From the NCBI RefSeq assembly GCF_900111685.1, contig NZ_FOHX01000005.1, positions 248,001-312,000 on the forward strand: DNA of 64,000 bases, in the 5' to 3' direction. The translations under genes were made by a program, and so were the position numbers. The stretch's first letter is position 1. Each line of letters starts with the position of its first letter. This document shows, piece by piece, positions 43,718 to 51,561 of this stretch. Source of the stretch: Nonomuraea wenchangensis. Its GTDB lineage: Bacteria > Actinomycetota > Actinomycetes > Streptosporangiales > Streptosporangiaceae. The notes beneath the pieces were generated by a model that saw nothing but the letters and a program-made list of their open reading frames with translations, did no database searches and was not told the DNA's origin.

Positions 43718-46700
43718 CGGCCCGCTCGACGTACGCGGCCAGCGCCCGGACCCGCTCCGCGTGCTGGTCGTGGCCGACGATCACCGGCGGCTCGTTGTAC
43801 GGCATCGCGTCCGAGGACCGGCGCAGCTTGACGTACTGGCCGCAGGCGTCGATCGCGTACGGCTCCATGTCGTCCTGCAACGCCCCGATCACCGTGATGC
43901 CGTAGGTCTCGCCGATCCGCCGGAACAGCGCCACCGCCTCCCGCCGGTGCTCCTTGCCCAGGTTGCGGCCCAGCTCGTCGAGGACCAGGCACAGGTGCCC
44001 GCCCCCGGACGAGGCGATGGCGGCGGCGCACACCAGCTTGACCGCCTTCTCGTCCATGAGCGCGGTGTTGGCCCGCCGGTTGTACGGCACGAACCCCTGC
44101 CCCTCGCCGCGCCGCCACTTCGGCGTCACCCGCCACTGCCAGCGCTGCTCGGGATCGGCGGGCGCGGGCGGCACCGGGAACTCCAGGGTCGCGCCGTAGC
44201 CGCCGTAGGAGGTGTCGAGCTTGTCGAACTCCTCCGCCACCCGCGTCAGCCGCGCCCTGATCGCCGCGGTGAGCGCCGCCCGGTGCACCGCCGTGGACTG
44301 CGCCGCCTCCTCGGCGCCCCGGGCCGCCGCCGAGAGGTCGCGCTGCCGGGAGCCGAGCTGCGCCTCGATCTGCCGCCGCTGGTGCCGTTCGTACTCCTCC
44401 TGGCCGCGCAGGTAGGACGCGAGCGCCCCGCACACCGCCGCGAACGTCGCCTGCTCGCGCGCCGTGCTCCCGCCCCGCTCGTTGAGCAGGAACGCCAGCT
44501 CCTCGGGGATCTCGGCGTCCTCCTCAGGGAACGTGTCGCGCAGCGCCTGGTCGAAGTGGCGCTCGGCGACCCGCCACCACTCGTCCGCGGTGCGCGGCCG
44601 CTCCTCCTCCGGCAGCGCCTCCAGCCACTGCCTGGCGGTCTCCGCCGTGCCGCCCCAGTCGGCGGCGAGCGCGTCCAGGCGCAGCGCCTCCCGCTCGGCG
44701 GCGACCTTCGCCTCCTGGTCGCGGGCCTGCGCCCGCTCGCTCTCGTGCCGCTGCCTGCGGCCCTCCAGGCGTTCGATCTCCATGTCCCGGGTGCGGGCCC
44801 GGAAGTCGAGCGCGCCGGCCAGCCGCTCGGCCTCGGCGACCTTGGGTGCCAGCTCCTCGACGGCGGCGTTGAGCTCGGTCAGGCGGGCGCGCCGCTCGGC
44901 CAGTCTCGCCTCCACCTCGGCCAGCCGTACCCCGGCCTGGGCGCCGTCCAGCCGCCGCTGCGCCTCGGCGACGGCCTCCTCGGCGTCGCCGACGGCCTGG
45001 GCCGCCGTCTCCTGCGCGTCCTTGGCCCGGTGCAGGCGCTGCTCGGCGGCCTTGATGCGGGCCTCCCGCCCGGTCGCCACCCCCTCGAACGCCCCCACCA
45101 CGCTCACCCCGGCCGCGCTGACCAGCACCGACCCCGGCAGCCCCGCCAGCGCCTCGGCCGCTTCGCCGAGCCGGGCGGCGTCGACGATGACCGCATGCTC
45201 ATGCGGCCACCCCCGCAACCCGACCACCTGCCCGACCGCCCGCCCCACCTGTCCGGCCGCGCCCGCCCGTCCGGCCGTGCTCGTCTGCGCGTCGGTGCCC
45301 GTCTGCGCGGCCGTGCCTGCCTGTCCCGGCGTTTGCGTTGCGTTGTCGCGGGCCTGCTCGGCCACGTCGAGTGCGTCGAGCAGGCCGGTCGCGCCGACAC
45401 CCGCCGCCGCGAGCGCGTTGAGCTGGGCCGCCGCCGGCCCGCCCTCGGCGTCGTCCAGCGCCGCCTGCGCCGACGCCACCTCCTGGTCGGCCACGCCGAG
45501 CGCCTTCAGCGCCTCGTTGAGCCGGAGCCGCGCCTCGCGCAGCTCCCGCTCGGCGGCGGGCACGTCCCGCCCGTCGGCGAACCTGCGGCTCTGCTCCAGA
45601 GCCGGGATCCGGCCGCGCAGCTCGTCGGCGGAGTTGTCGGCCACGGCCCGGTCGGCGTCCAGCTTGGCGGCCCTGGCCTGCAGCGCCGCCAGCTCCTTGC
45701 GGGCCTCGGACACCTGCCGGTCGAGCGTGTCCTCGCGCAGCGTGCCGATCTCGGCCCTGACCATGGCGATCGCCTCGCCCGCCGCCTCCCCGGCCGCGTG
45801 GTGCCGATCGAGCTCGGCGGCCAGCGCGTCGTCCTTGGCGGCGGCGTCGGCGAGCTTGCGCGCCTGCCGCCCCCGCCAGCACCGCAGCGCCTCGGCCAGC
45901 CGGACACGCGCCTCGTCCCGCCGGTCGAACGTACCCAGCAGCGCCTTCGACTCCGCCTCGAACTCCGCCAGCCGCTCGCCCGCCTGCGCCGCGCGCACCC
46001 GCTTGGCGTGCTCGTCCCTGCGGGCCTCCCGCTCCTGCTCCAGCTCGGCGTCCAGGCCGGTCAGGGCGGCGATGGCCTCGAAGACGCGCTCGGGGGAGAT
46101 CTCGTTGAGCGGCTGGGAGAGCAGGTTCGTCGCGACCTTGCTGCGTACGGAGGTGGACAGGAACGACACGCACCGGACCCGGTCGCCGTAGAGCGCCTTG
46201 GTCAGGTCGCGCGCCACGACGTCGCGCTTGCCCGCCGACTTCGGCAGTGACGCCCAGATCTCGTCGGCCCGCGCCACCCGCTCGGCCTCCGACGGCGAAG
46301 CCGCCAGATGGACACCCTCACGCCAGCGGATTTCCAGGTGGGGAGCCTCCTGGTTGACGCGCAGCCAGACCGTGAGGGCGCCGCCGGAGGTGTCGGGCAC
46401 CTCGAACAGCTCCCCGCCCGCCTCGTCGGAGTCCACCAGCAGCAGCTCGTCCTCGGACACGACGTCGGCCGGCTCGTCCACCGGGGCCGGCTGGGCGTCG
46501 TCGGCGGGGAAGCCGTTCATGCCGGGCGGAGCGAAGACGCCCACGATGTAGCCGTGGTCGGCGCTCGCCCACTGCCGGCCGCCCGCGCCGCTCGCCAGCT
46601 CGGCGTTGAACAGCAGCTCGGAGACCGCCTTCGCGCCCGAGGCGAACCGCCACTGCTCGTCACCCAGCAGCGCCGTGATCGAGGCGATGAACGACGACTT

Positions 46701-46853
46701 GCCCGCCCCGTTGGAGTCCTTCGGCCCGGCGCCCGCCACCACGATGAGCGTGCCGGGGACCGTGGGCACCGGATGGGTCGACAGCCGCGAGATGTTGACC
46801 GCCTGCACGGCGATCAGCACCCGGTCTCCGACGACGTTCTCCACCTGCGACAA
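43710..46853 (-). CDS. SMC/MukB-like ATPase (JetC/MksB-like)
   Basis: 1047 aa. N-terminal ATPase half contains Walker A DSNGAGKSS (Lys52); two long coiled coils (about 270-480 and 600-850) flank a hinge-like globular part around 500-600 (GLLDALDVAEQ to VVGAFEGVATG, with a Gly/Ala/Thr-rich loop). Walker B is LCLVLDELGRN (Asp959, Glu960). The region before it (NTALMDEKAVKLVCAAAI) occupies the place of the ABC signature but is not LSGGQ. Architecture fits MksB/JetC rather than chromosomal SMC. A TTG start at 46853 with GGGGG upstream is provisional; GTG 46844 is possible. Last gene of a three-gene operon. Confidence 0.85.
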   Translation of the reverse strand: MSQVENVVGDRVLIAVQAVNISRLSTHPVPTVPGTLIVVAGAGPKDSNGAGKSSFIASITALLGDEQWRFASGAKAVSELLFNAELASGAGGRQWASADHGYIVGVFAPPGMNGFPADDAQPAPVDEPADVVSEDELLLVDSDEAGGELFEVPDTSGGALTVWLRVNQEAPHLEIRWREGVHLAASPSEAERVARADEIWASLPKSAGKRDVVARDLTKALYGDRVRCVSFLSTSVRSKVATNLLSQPLNEISPERVFEAIAALTGLDAELEQEREARRDEHAKRVRAAQAGERLAEFEAESKALLGTFDRRDEARVRLAEALRCWRGRQARKLADAAAKDDALAAELDRHHAAGEAAGEAIAMVRAEIGTLREDTLDRQVSEARKELAALQARAAKLDADRAVADNSADELRGRIPALEQSRRFADGRDVPAAERELREARLRLNEALKALGVADQEVASAQAALDDAEGGPAAAQLNALAAAGVGATGLLDALDVAEQARDNATQTPGQAGTAAQTGTDAQTSTAGRAGAAGQVGRAVGQVVGLRGWPHEHAVIVDAARLGEAAEALAGLPGSVLVSAAGVSVVGAFEGVATGREARIKAAEQRLHRAKDAQETAAQAVGDAEEAVAEAQRRLDGAQAGVRLAEVEARLAERRARLTELNAAVEELAPKVAEAERLAGALDFRARTRDMEIERLEGRRQRHESERAQARDQEAKVAAEREALRLDALAADWGGTAETARQWLEALPEEERPRTADEWWRVAERHFDQALRDTFPEEDAEIPEELAFLLNERGGSTAREQATFAAVCGALASYLRGQEEYERHQRRQIEAQLGSRQRDLSAAARGAEEAAQSTAVHRAALTAAIRARLTRVAEEFDKLDTSYGGYGATLEFPVPPAPADPEQRWQWRVTPKWRRGEGQGFVPYNRRANTALMDEKAVKLVCAAAIASSGGGHLCLVLDELGRNLGKEHRREAVALFRRIGETYGITVIGALQDDMEPYAIDACGQYVKLRRSSDAMPYNEPPVIVGHDQHAERVRALAAYVERAAT

Positions 46854-46916
46854 CTGTGACCCCCGTAACCCTTCCGCCCGTTGTGGCTGCTCTGGCTCTG
46901 CCCGTGTCTGTTCGTG

Positions 46917-48560
46917 TCATCTGGCCGACCTGCGGGCCCGTACGGCCGCCGCCAGCGGCGTGTTGGGCCCGGCCGCGAGGATCAGCTCCTCCTGCAACCG
47001 CCGCCGCGCCGACGGGGTGAGCCGGTGGAACTGCGGGCCAGGGACGTAGCCGCCCGCCTCCTCCCCGGCCTTCACCTGCGCGAGCAGCCCGGCGTGGCGC
47101 AACGTACGGAGCGCCGCCTCCAGCTCCCCGATGGGCAACTGCGTGTGCCGGCGCAGCTCGTCGGCCGGCGTGGGGTGCGGCGACAGCCAGGAGTCCTCCG
47201 GCAGCAGCCCTTCGGCCCGCGGGATCGCCACCGAGTGCACCAGCACCAGCGTCAACACCGCCCGCTCCGCCACCCCAAGCCGCCCCCCGCCCACGGAACC
47301 CTCACCGCCGGCACCGGCGGCGGGGCCGGCGGAACCGGTGAGACCGGCAGCACCGGCGGGGCCGGCGGGAGGCAGGCTCGCGGCGGCGGCCTCGTCCCGG
47401 CCCGAGGCTCCAGGAGTCGCCGCGCAGACGTCGTCGTAGCCCGAGATCCAACGGTCGCGGTACTGGACGAGCACCCGGCCGCGCCGGGCCAGCATCTCAC
47501 TCAGCGTGTGCCGCAACGCCGGATCCCGCAGGGCGGCGAAGCGCACCTCCTGCACCGGCTCGGCCGCGTGCTCCACCACCATGTAAGCCGCCACCAACTC
47601 CGCCCGCCGCCGCTCGTCGTAGGCGCCGAGCAGGTCGTCAAACCCGGCGCCCCCACCCTCGACCCGCCCCCCGCCTACGACGGCCGAAGCGGACACGGCG
47701 GACTCTGCAGGGGCGGCGGATTCTGCGGACGGGGCGGACGCGACGGCCTCTGCGAACGCGGTGGGTACCGCGGACTCTACGGACGCGGTGGGGACGGTGG
47801 ATCCGGCGGACTCTGCGGGTCTGGCGGACACGGCGGGTGCGGATCGGGTGGACCCTGTGGACGGGGCGGGCATGACGGACACGGCCGACTCTGTGGACGC
47901 GGCGGATCCGGCGGACGCGATGGATTCTGCGGACGCGGTGGGCACGGTGGACTCTGCGGACGCGGCGGGGACTGCGGACCTCGTTGGCATGGCGGCGGCC
48001 ACGATGTCGGCGTCGCCCACCACGGTCAGTTCGGCCCGGTCCGGCGACGGTAGCCGTCGCACCAGCTCCTGGAGCTGCGCGTGCGCCTCCACCGGCCACA
48101 GGGCGCACCTCGGCCCGAGCACGACCACGCCGTCGTCCACGACGACCCACGCCGAGTCGTGCAGCCGCCGCAGCGCGCCGACGGCCCAGTTGCGCATCAG
48201 GTCGTCGGTGCGTCCGATCAGCGCCCGGTAGGTGTCCAGGACCAGCTCCACCGGCGCGGGCGATCCCGGCCACGGATCGACCGACAGGTCGGTCCAGCAG
48301 CACTTGAGCACGGCAGCCAGCACCCGCCGCGTCTCCCCGGCCCGTTCCACGGGCGCGGGCGCCACCTGGTATTCCTCCAGCAGCGCCGGCGTCACGCCGT
48401 CGGGCCACACCGGCAGCGCCTGCCCGGTGGAGTCGGGCCAGGTCAGCCTGATCATCCCGGCCGGAGCGGGCGCCCCCGGCCCGAGCGGCAGCGGCCCGCC
48501 CGACCTCGCTCGCACGTGCGCGACCGGCCCCGCCGCGCCGGGCTGCTGAGCTGTGCTCAT
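46917..48560 (-). CDS. tandem winged-helix protein (MukE/MksE/JetB-like KITE candidate)
   Basis: 547 aa. The N-terminal region (LVLDTYRALIGRTDDLMRNW, then LRRLHDSAWVVVDDGVVVLG) and the C-terminal region (LRRHTQLPIGELEAALRTLR, then HAGLLAQ) each look like winged-helix domains. They are separated by roughly 130 residues of Ala/Ser/Glu/Val repeats. Two winged helices encoded between a kleisin-like gene and an SMC gene is the pattern of KITE subunits. Its ATG overlaps the kleisin-like gene by 4 nt; 63 nt separate its stop from the SMC start. Assignment rests on architecture and synteny, not on a recognised family motif. Confidence 0.65.
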   Translation of the reverse strand: MSTAQQPGAAGPVAHVRARSGGPLPLGPGAPAPAGMIRLTWPDSTGQALPVWPDGVTPALLEEYQVAPAPVERAGETRRVLAAVLKCCWTDLSVDPWPGSPAPVELVLDTYRALIGRTDDLMRNWAVGALRRLHDSAWVVVDDGVVVLGPRCALWPVEAHAQLQELVRRLPSPDRAELTVVGDADIVAAAMPTRSAVPAASAESTVPTASAESIASAGSAASTESAVSVMPAPSTGSTRSAPAVSARPAESAGSTVPTASVESAVPTAFAEAVASAPSAESAAPAESAVSASAVVGGGRVEGGGAGFDDLLGAYDERRRAELVAAYMVVEHAAEPVQEVRFAALRDPALRHTLSEMLARRGRVLVQYRDRWISGYDDVCAATPGASGRDEAAAASLPPAGPAGAAGLTGSAGPAAGAGGEGSVGGGRLGVAERAVLTLVLVHSVAIPRAEGLLPEDSWLSPHPTPADELRRHTQLPIGELEAALRTLRHAGLLAQVKAGEEAGGYVPGPQFHRLTPSARRRLQEELILAAGPNTPLAAAVRARRSAR

Positions 48561-49756
48561 CGCGTACGCTCCAGGTGGCCGCGGGACAGCCAGGCCGGCT
48601 CGCGTCCGGGATCGACGGACAGCTCGTCGCTCCAGGTCAGCCGGTAGGGCAGCTCCGGCCGCAGGTCGATGCTGGTGAGGTCGGCGAGCACCCGCCGGGC
48701 GGTCACCCAGTCGGGCCCGAGCACGTCGGCGAGCGCGACCCGGGCGGACCCGCCGAGCAGCGACTCGGCCATCTCCCGCAGCCGCTCGACGGCGGCTCCT
48801 GGGGAGGTGTCGAGGGAGTCGGACGGCCCGGGATCGGGCAGGGTGGAGCGCGGCGGCGTGGGCTGTGCCGGAGCCGGGCGCGGCGCCTCGTCCACGGCCC
48901 GCGCGACGGCGGCCGGATCGTGCCACGGCGCGGGTGCGTCGAAGACGAACCCGTCGAGCACGGCGGCCAGCCGCTCCTTGGACGCGGTCTGCGAGAAGGT
49001 GCGCCACGTCTCGGTCGGCAGCAGCGTGAGGTTGCGGGTGGTGCCCGCCGAGTCGGCCAGCCGCCCGGCCGCCCGCCGGGAGGCGTCGCTGTAGGCGTAG
49101 ATGGCGGCCCGCAGGTCGGTGCAGACCCGGTCGAGCTCGGGCCAGCGGGTCAGGATGGTGCCGTGCAGGCCCTGCGCCCGCCGCGCGATCTCCTCGGTGC
49201 CCCACAGCTTGGGCGCCTGCTCGCGCAGCTCCTCGATGGTGCCGGTGGTGAGCGTGATCAGCTCCAGCGCCCACAGCCGGAACGCCCGCGCGAGGTTGAC
49301 CGCGCTCTGCCGCGCCTCCTCCATGGTGGTGCGCGGGTCGGCGACGTTGAGGTCTTCGAGCGCGAGCAGCCGGTGCATCTCCGACTGCCCGCCGTCGTCC
49401 ATCATGCGCCGGATGAACATCAGCCCGACGACGCTGGTGAACGAGGCGCGGTAGCGGAGCTGGTTGGGCTTGGGGAACACCTCGCGGATCGCGCCCAGCC
49501 CCTTGAGCACCCGCAGCCGGTTGTCGAACTGCTCGCCCGGATAGGCGCGGCAGGCGAAGCGCATCTGCTCGTGCGTCAGCCACTCCTCGCCCGCCTCCGC
49601 GAACGCCGCGAACAGCGTCTCGGCGATGTCGACCAGCACCGGGTCGTCGACCACGGCTCCGCTGTCGCGGGCCAGTGCGGCGAACATGCGGCGGTAGGTG
49701 GACAGGACCGCCTCGTCGGTGAGGACGGCGTCGAGGGTCAGGGGCTGTTCGGACAC
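48557..49756 (-). CDS. kleisin-like protein (MksF/JetA-like candidate)
   Basis: 399 aa, predominantly helical. Residues 10-105 have winged-helix character (ALARDSGAVVDDPVLVDIAE, then GEEWLTHEQMRFACRAYPGE); a central helical bundle follows (ALEDLNVADPRTTMEEARQS through LREQAPKLWGTEEIARRAQG); the C-terminal 60 residues form a second compact unit (GPDWVTARRVLADLTSIDL). The order N-winged helix, helical middle, C-domain matches MukF-type kleisins. GTG 49756 is leaderless, with TACCTT 7 nt upstream. First gene of the operon, next to the RHH-ClpN gene on the other strand. No jetD-like gene follows. Confidence 0.65.
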   Translation of the reverse strand: MSEQPLTLDAVLTDEAVLSTYRRMFAALARDSGAVVDDPVLVDIAETLFAAFAEAGEEWLTHEQMRFACRAYPGEQFDNRLRVLKGLGAIREVFPKPNQLRYRASFTSVVGLMFIRRMMDDGGQSEMHRLLALEDLNVADPRTTMEEARQSAVNLARAFRLWALELITLTTGTIEELREQAPKLWGTEEIARRAQGLHGTILTRWPELDRVCTDLRAAIYAYSDASRRAAGRLADSAGTTRNLTLLPTETWRTFSQTASKERLAAVLDGFVFDAPAPWHDPAAVARAVDEAPRPAPAQPTPPRSTLPDPGPSDSLDTSPGAAVERLREMAESLLGGSARVALADVLGPDWVTARRVLADLTSIDLRPELPYRLTWSDELSVDPGREPAWLSRGHLERTR

Positions 49757-49823
49757 GCGCTCTAAGGTACGGCTTCCCACCGACAGTCGGAGAACCCGAC
49801 GCCGCTATCGGCCGGTACGCCCC

Positions 49824-49858
49824 TGGACGTGTAACCCCATCAGGGTTATGGTGGGGGT
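49824..49858 (+). promoter_or_regulatory. leaderless promoter and dyad operator of the RHH-ClpN gene
   Basis: -35 TGGACG (49824-49829), 17-nt spacer, -10 TATGGT (49847-49852), then 6 nt to ATG 49859. The inverted repeat TAACCC-N5-GGGTTA (49832-49848) overlaps the -10 and is a natural site for the ribbon-helix-helix domain encoded downstream. Confidence 0.65.
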
Positions 49859-50710
49859 ATGCCAAAGATCAACGTGTACTTGCCCGACGACCTCGCCGAG
49901 GCCGTCAAGGAGGCCGGGGTGCCGGTGTCGGCCGTCTGCCAGCGGGCGCTGGAGCAGGCGGTCCGCCGGGTGACCGCGATCAGGGAGACCTCGCTCGGCG
50001 ATCTCGACCTGGAGAAGCCCACGGGCGCGCTGACCCACCTCACGGCCCGGACCCGTACGGTGCTCAAGCTCGCCGCCGACGCCGCCCGCGCGCAGGGGGC
50101 CGCCGAGGTCGGCACTGGGCACCTGCTCGGGGCCATGCTCACCGAGGGCACCAACCTGGCCCTGCACGTGCTGCGCGCCATGGAGATCGGCCTCGACCAG
50201 GTGCGCCGCGACCTCGACCGGCACGTCCCGCCCGCCACCGACCCGGCCCCGGCCGAACCCGCCGACGCCGACCGCACCGACGCCGCCCCGCCCGAGCCCG
50301 CCCCGGCCGACGCCGCCGATGCGGCCGGCGCCGGTTCCCGGCGGCTCAGCTCGCCCGCCGCCAACGCCCTGGAACTCGCCGTCACCGAGGCGATCGCGCT
50401 CGGCCACAACTACGTCGGCTGCGAGCACCTCCTGCTCGGCCTGGTCGCCGAGCCCGACGGCACGGCCGGGCAGGTGCTGCGCGCCCTGGGCGCCGAGCCG
50501 CGCCTCACCCGCCGCGCCGTGTCGGCGGCCCTGGCCGGGTACGTGCACCTGCGCGCGAACACCCAGCAGGCCGCCGCCTCCGCGCCCGCCCCCGCTCCCG
50601 GGCAGGCCCAGCAGCTGGCCGCCCTGCTCAAGACCGAGCTCAAGACCGAGCTGCGGCCGATCGTGGAGCGCCTGGAGCGCCTGGAAGCGCACACCGGCCT
50701 GCGCCCCTGA
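49859..50710 (+). CDS. ribbon-helix-helix protein fused to two Clp-N repeats
   Basis: 283 aa. The first 40 residues (PKINVYLPDDLAEAVKEAG) form a ribbon-helix-helix DNA-binding domain. Two Clp N-terminal repeats follow, near 55-125 (RTRTVLKLAADAARAQGAAE) and 160-230 (LELAVTEAIALGHNYVGCEH), separated by a Pro/Ala/Asp linker. A short coiled coil closes the protein (LLKTELKTELRPIVERLERL). Clp-N repeats bind substrates or adaptors of ClpC/ClpB. The fusion suggests a DNA-binding regulator whose stability or activity is set by proteolysis. It is divergent from the SMC-like operon. Confidence 0.85.
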   Translation: MPKINVYLPDDLAEAVKEAGVPVSAVCQRALEQAVRRVTAIRETSLGDLDLEKPTGALTHLTARTRTVLKLAADAARAQGAAEVGTGHLLGAMLTEGTNLALHVLRAMEIGLDQVRRDLDRHVPPATDPAPAEPADADRTDAAPPEPAPADAADAAGAGSRRLSSPAANALELAVTEAIALGHNYVGCEHLLLGLVAEPDGTAGQVLRALGAEPRLTRRAVSAALAGYVHLRANTQQAAASAPAPAPGQAQQLAALLKTELKTELRPIVERLERLEAHTGLRP

Positions 50711-50715
50711 CCGTC

Positions 50716-50802
50716 ATGGACGCCGACCGGCGCGCGCTCGCCGCATTACGCCTCGTGCTCGTCGCCCTGATCCTCGTCGGCCTGGTGGTCGGGGCTCTGT
50801 GA
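50716..50802 (+). CDS. small single-pass membrane peptide (28 aa)
   Basis: Five nt after the RHH-ClpN stop, an ATG opens a 28-codon frame: a charged start (MDADRRALAALR) and one hydrophobic helix (LVLVALILVGLVVGAL). No ribosome site is visible, but the position and the membrane-peptide character suggest a translationally coupled small protein. It could also be chance. Confidence 0.35.
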   Translation: MDADRRALAALRLVLVALILVGLVVGAL

Positions 50803-50812
50803 CAGGTAGACG

Positions 50813-51550
50813 TCAGGCCACCTTGGCCGAGCTCGCCTTCCAGGTGTTGCAGGCCTTCGGCCCGCCCGTCTCGTATCCCGCCCGCACCCAGGACAGGCGG
50901 TTGGCGGTCTTGCCGTGGAAACGGTTCTTCCAGATGTCCGGGATGCCGAGCACGGGCTTCCAGTCCTTGACCACCCGGCCGAGGCTCTTGGCCGAGACCC
51001 CGAAGAAGCAGTCGAGCTGCAGGTAGTAGCGGCGGTTGTGCTCGTCCATGACGGTCTCGACCGCGCCGTTCTCCAGCCCCCACCAGGCCCGGCCGATGCC
51101 GGTCTGGCCGGTCACGACCCCGCCCCACGTCCTGACCACGGACGTGAACACCTTCCGGTCGTCCTTCGCCTTGATCCAGTCGTCGGCGAGGCGCACCCGG
51201 ATGGCCGTGGCGCAGATCTCCGAGAACGAGCCGGACACCTCCAGGCCCGTGGAGCAGGACGACTTGTCCCCGGACTCCTTGAACTGCACCTCCACGGGCG
51301 TGAAGTCCTTGATCGCCGGCTTCCACGCCTTGTTCAGGCAGCCGACGAGCGTGGTGATGTACTTCCTCGTGGAGGCGGCGGTCGTGCCCTTCTTCAGCGC
51401 GCAGCCGACCTTGGGCAGCTTGGCCGTCTTGTAGAGGGCGTTGTGCGTGAGCTCGGGGGCGCCCTTCACGGGCGTGGCGTGCGCGGCGGTCGCGGTGGAC
51501 AGCAGGGTCAGGGCGGCGGCGAGCGCGGCCGCCGGTAAACGAGTGATCAT
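50813..51550 (-). CDS. secreted neutral-zinc-metallopeptidase-like protein without HExxH
   Basis: 245 aa with a cleavable signal peptide (AAALAAALTLLSTATAAHA). The mature domain resembles the YpfJ-type neutral zinc metallopeptidase family: VGCLNKAWKPAIKDF early and NRRYYLQLDCFFGVSAKSL late. The place of the family's HEYGHHVQ motif reads VVRTWGGVVTGQ, so the zinc-binding and catalytic residues are gone. It is likely a pseudopeptidase with a binding role. TAGTAT 8 nt before ATG 51550 indicates a leaderless promoter, overlapping the end of the CorA gene. Confidence 0.72.
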   Translation of the reverse strand: MITRLPAAALAAALTLLSTATAAHATPVKGAPELTHNALYKTAKLPKVGCALKKGTTAASTRKYITTLVGCLNKAWKPAIKDFTPVEVQFKESGDKSSCSTGLEVSGSFSEICATAIRVRLADDWIKAKDDRKVFTSVVRTWGGVVTGQTGIGRAWWGLENGAVETVMDEHNRRYYLQLDCFFGVSAKSLGRVVKDWKPVLGIPDIWKNRFHGKTANRLSWVRAGYETGGPKACNTWKASSAKVA

Positions 51551-51561
51551 GACGTGGGATA

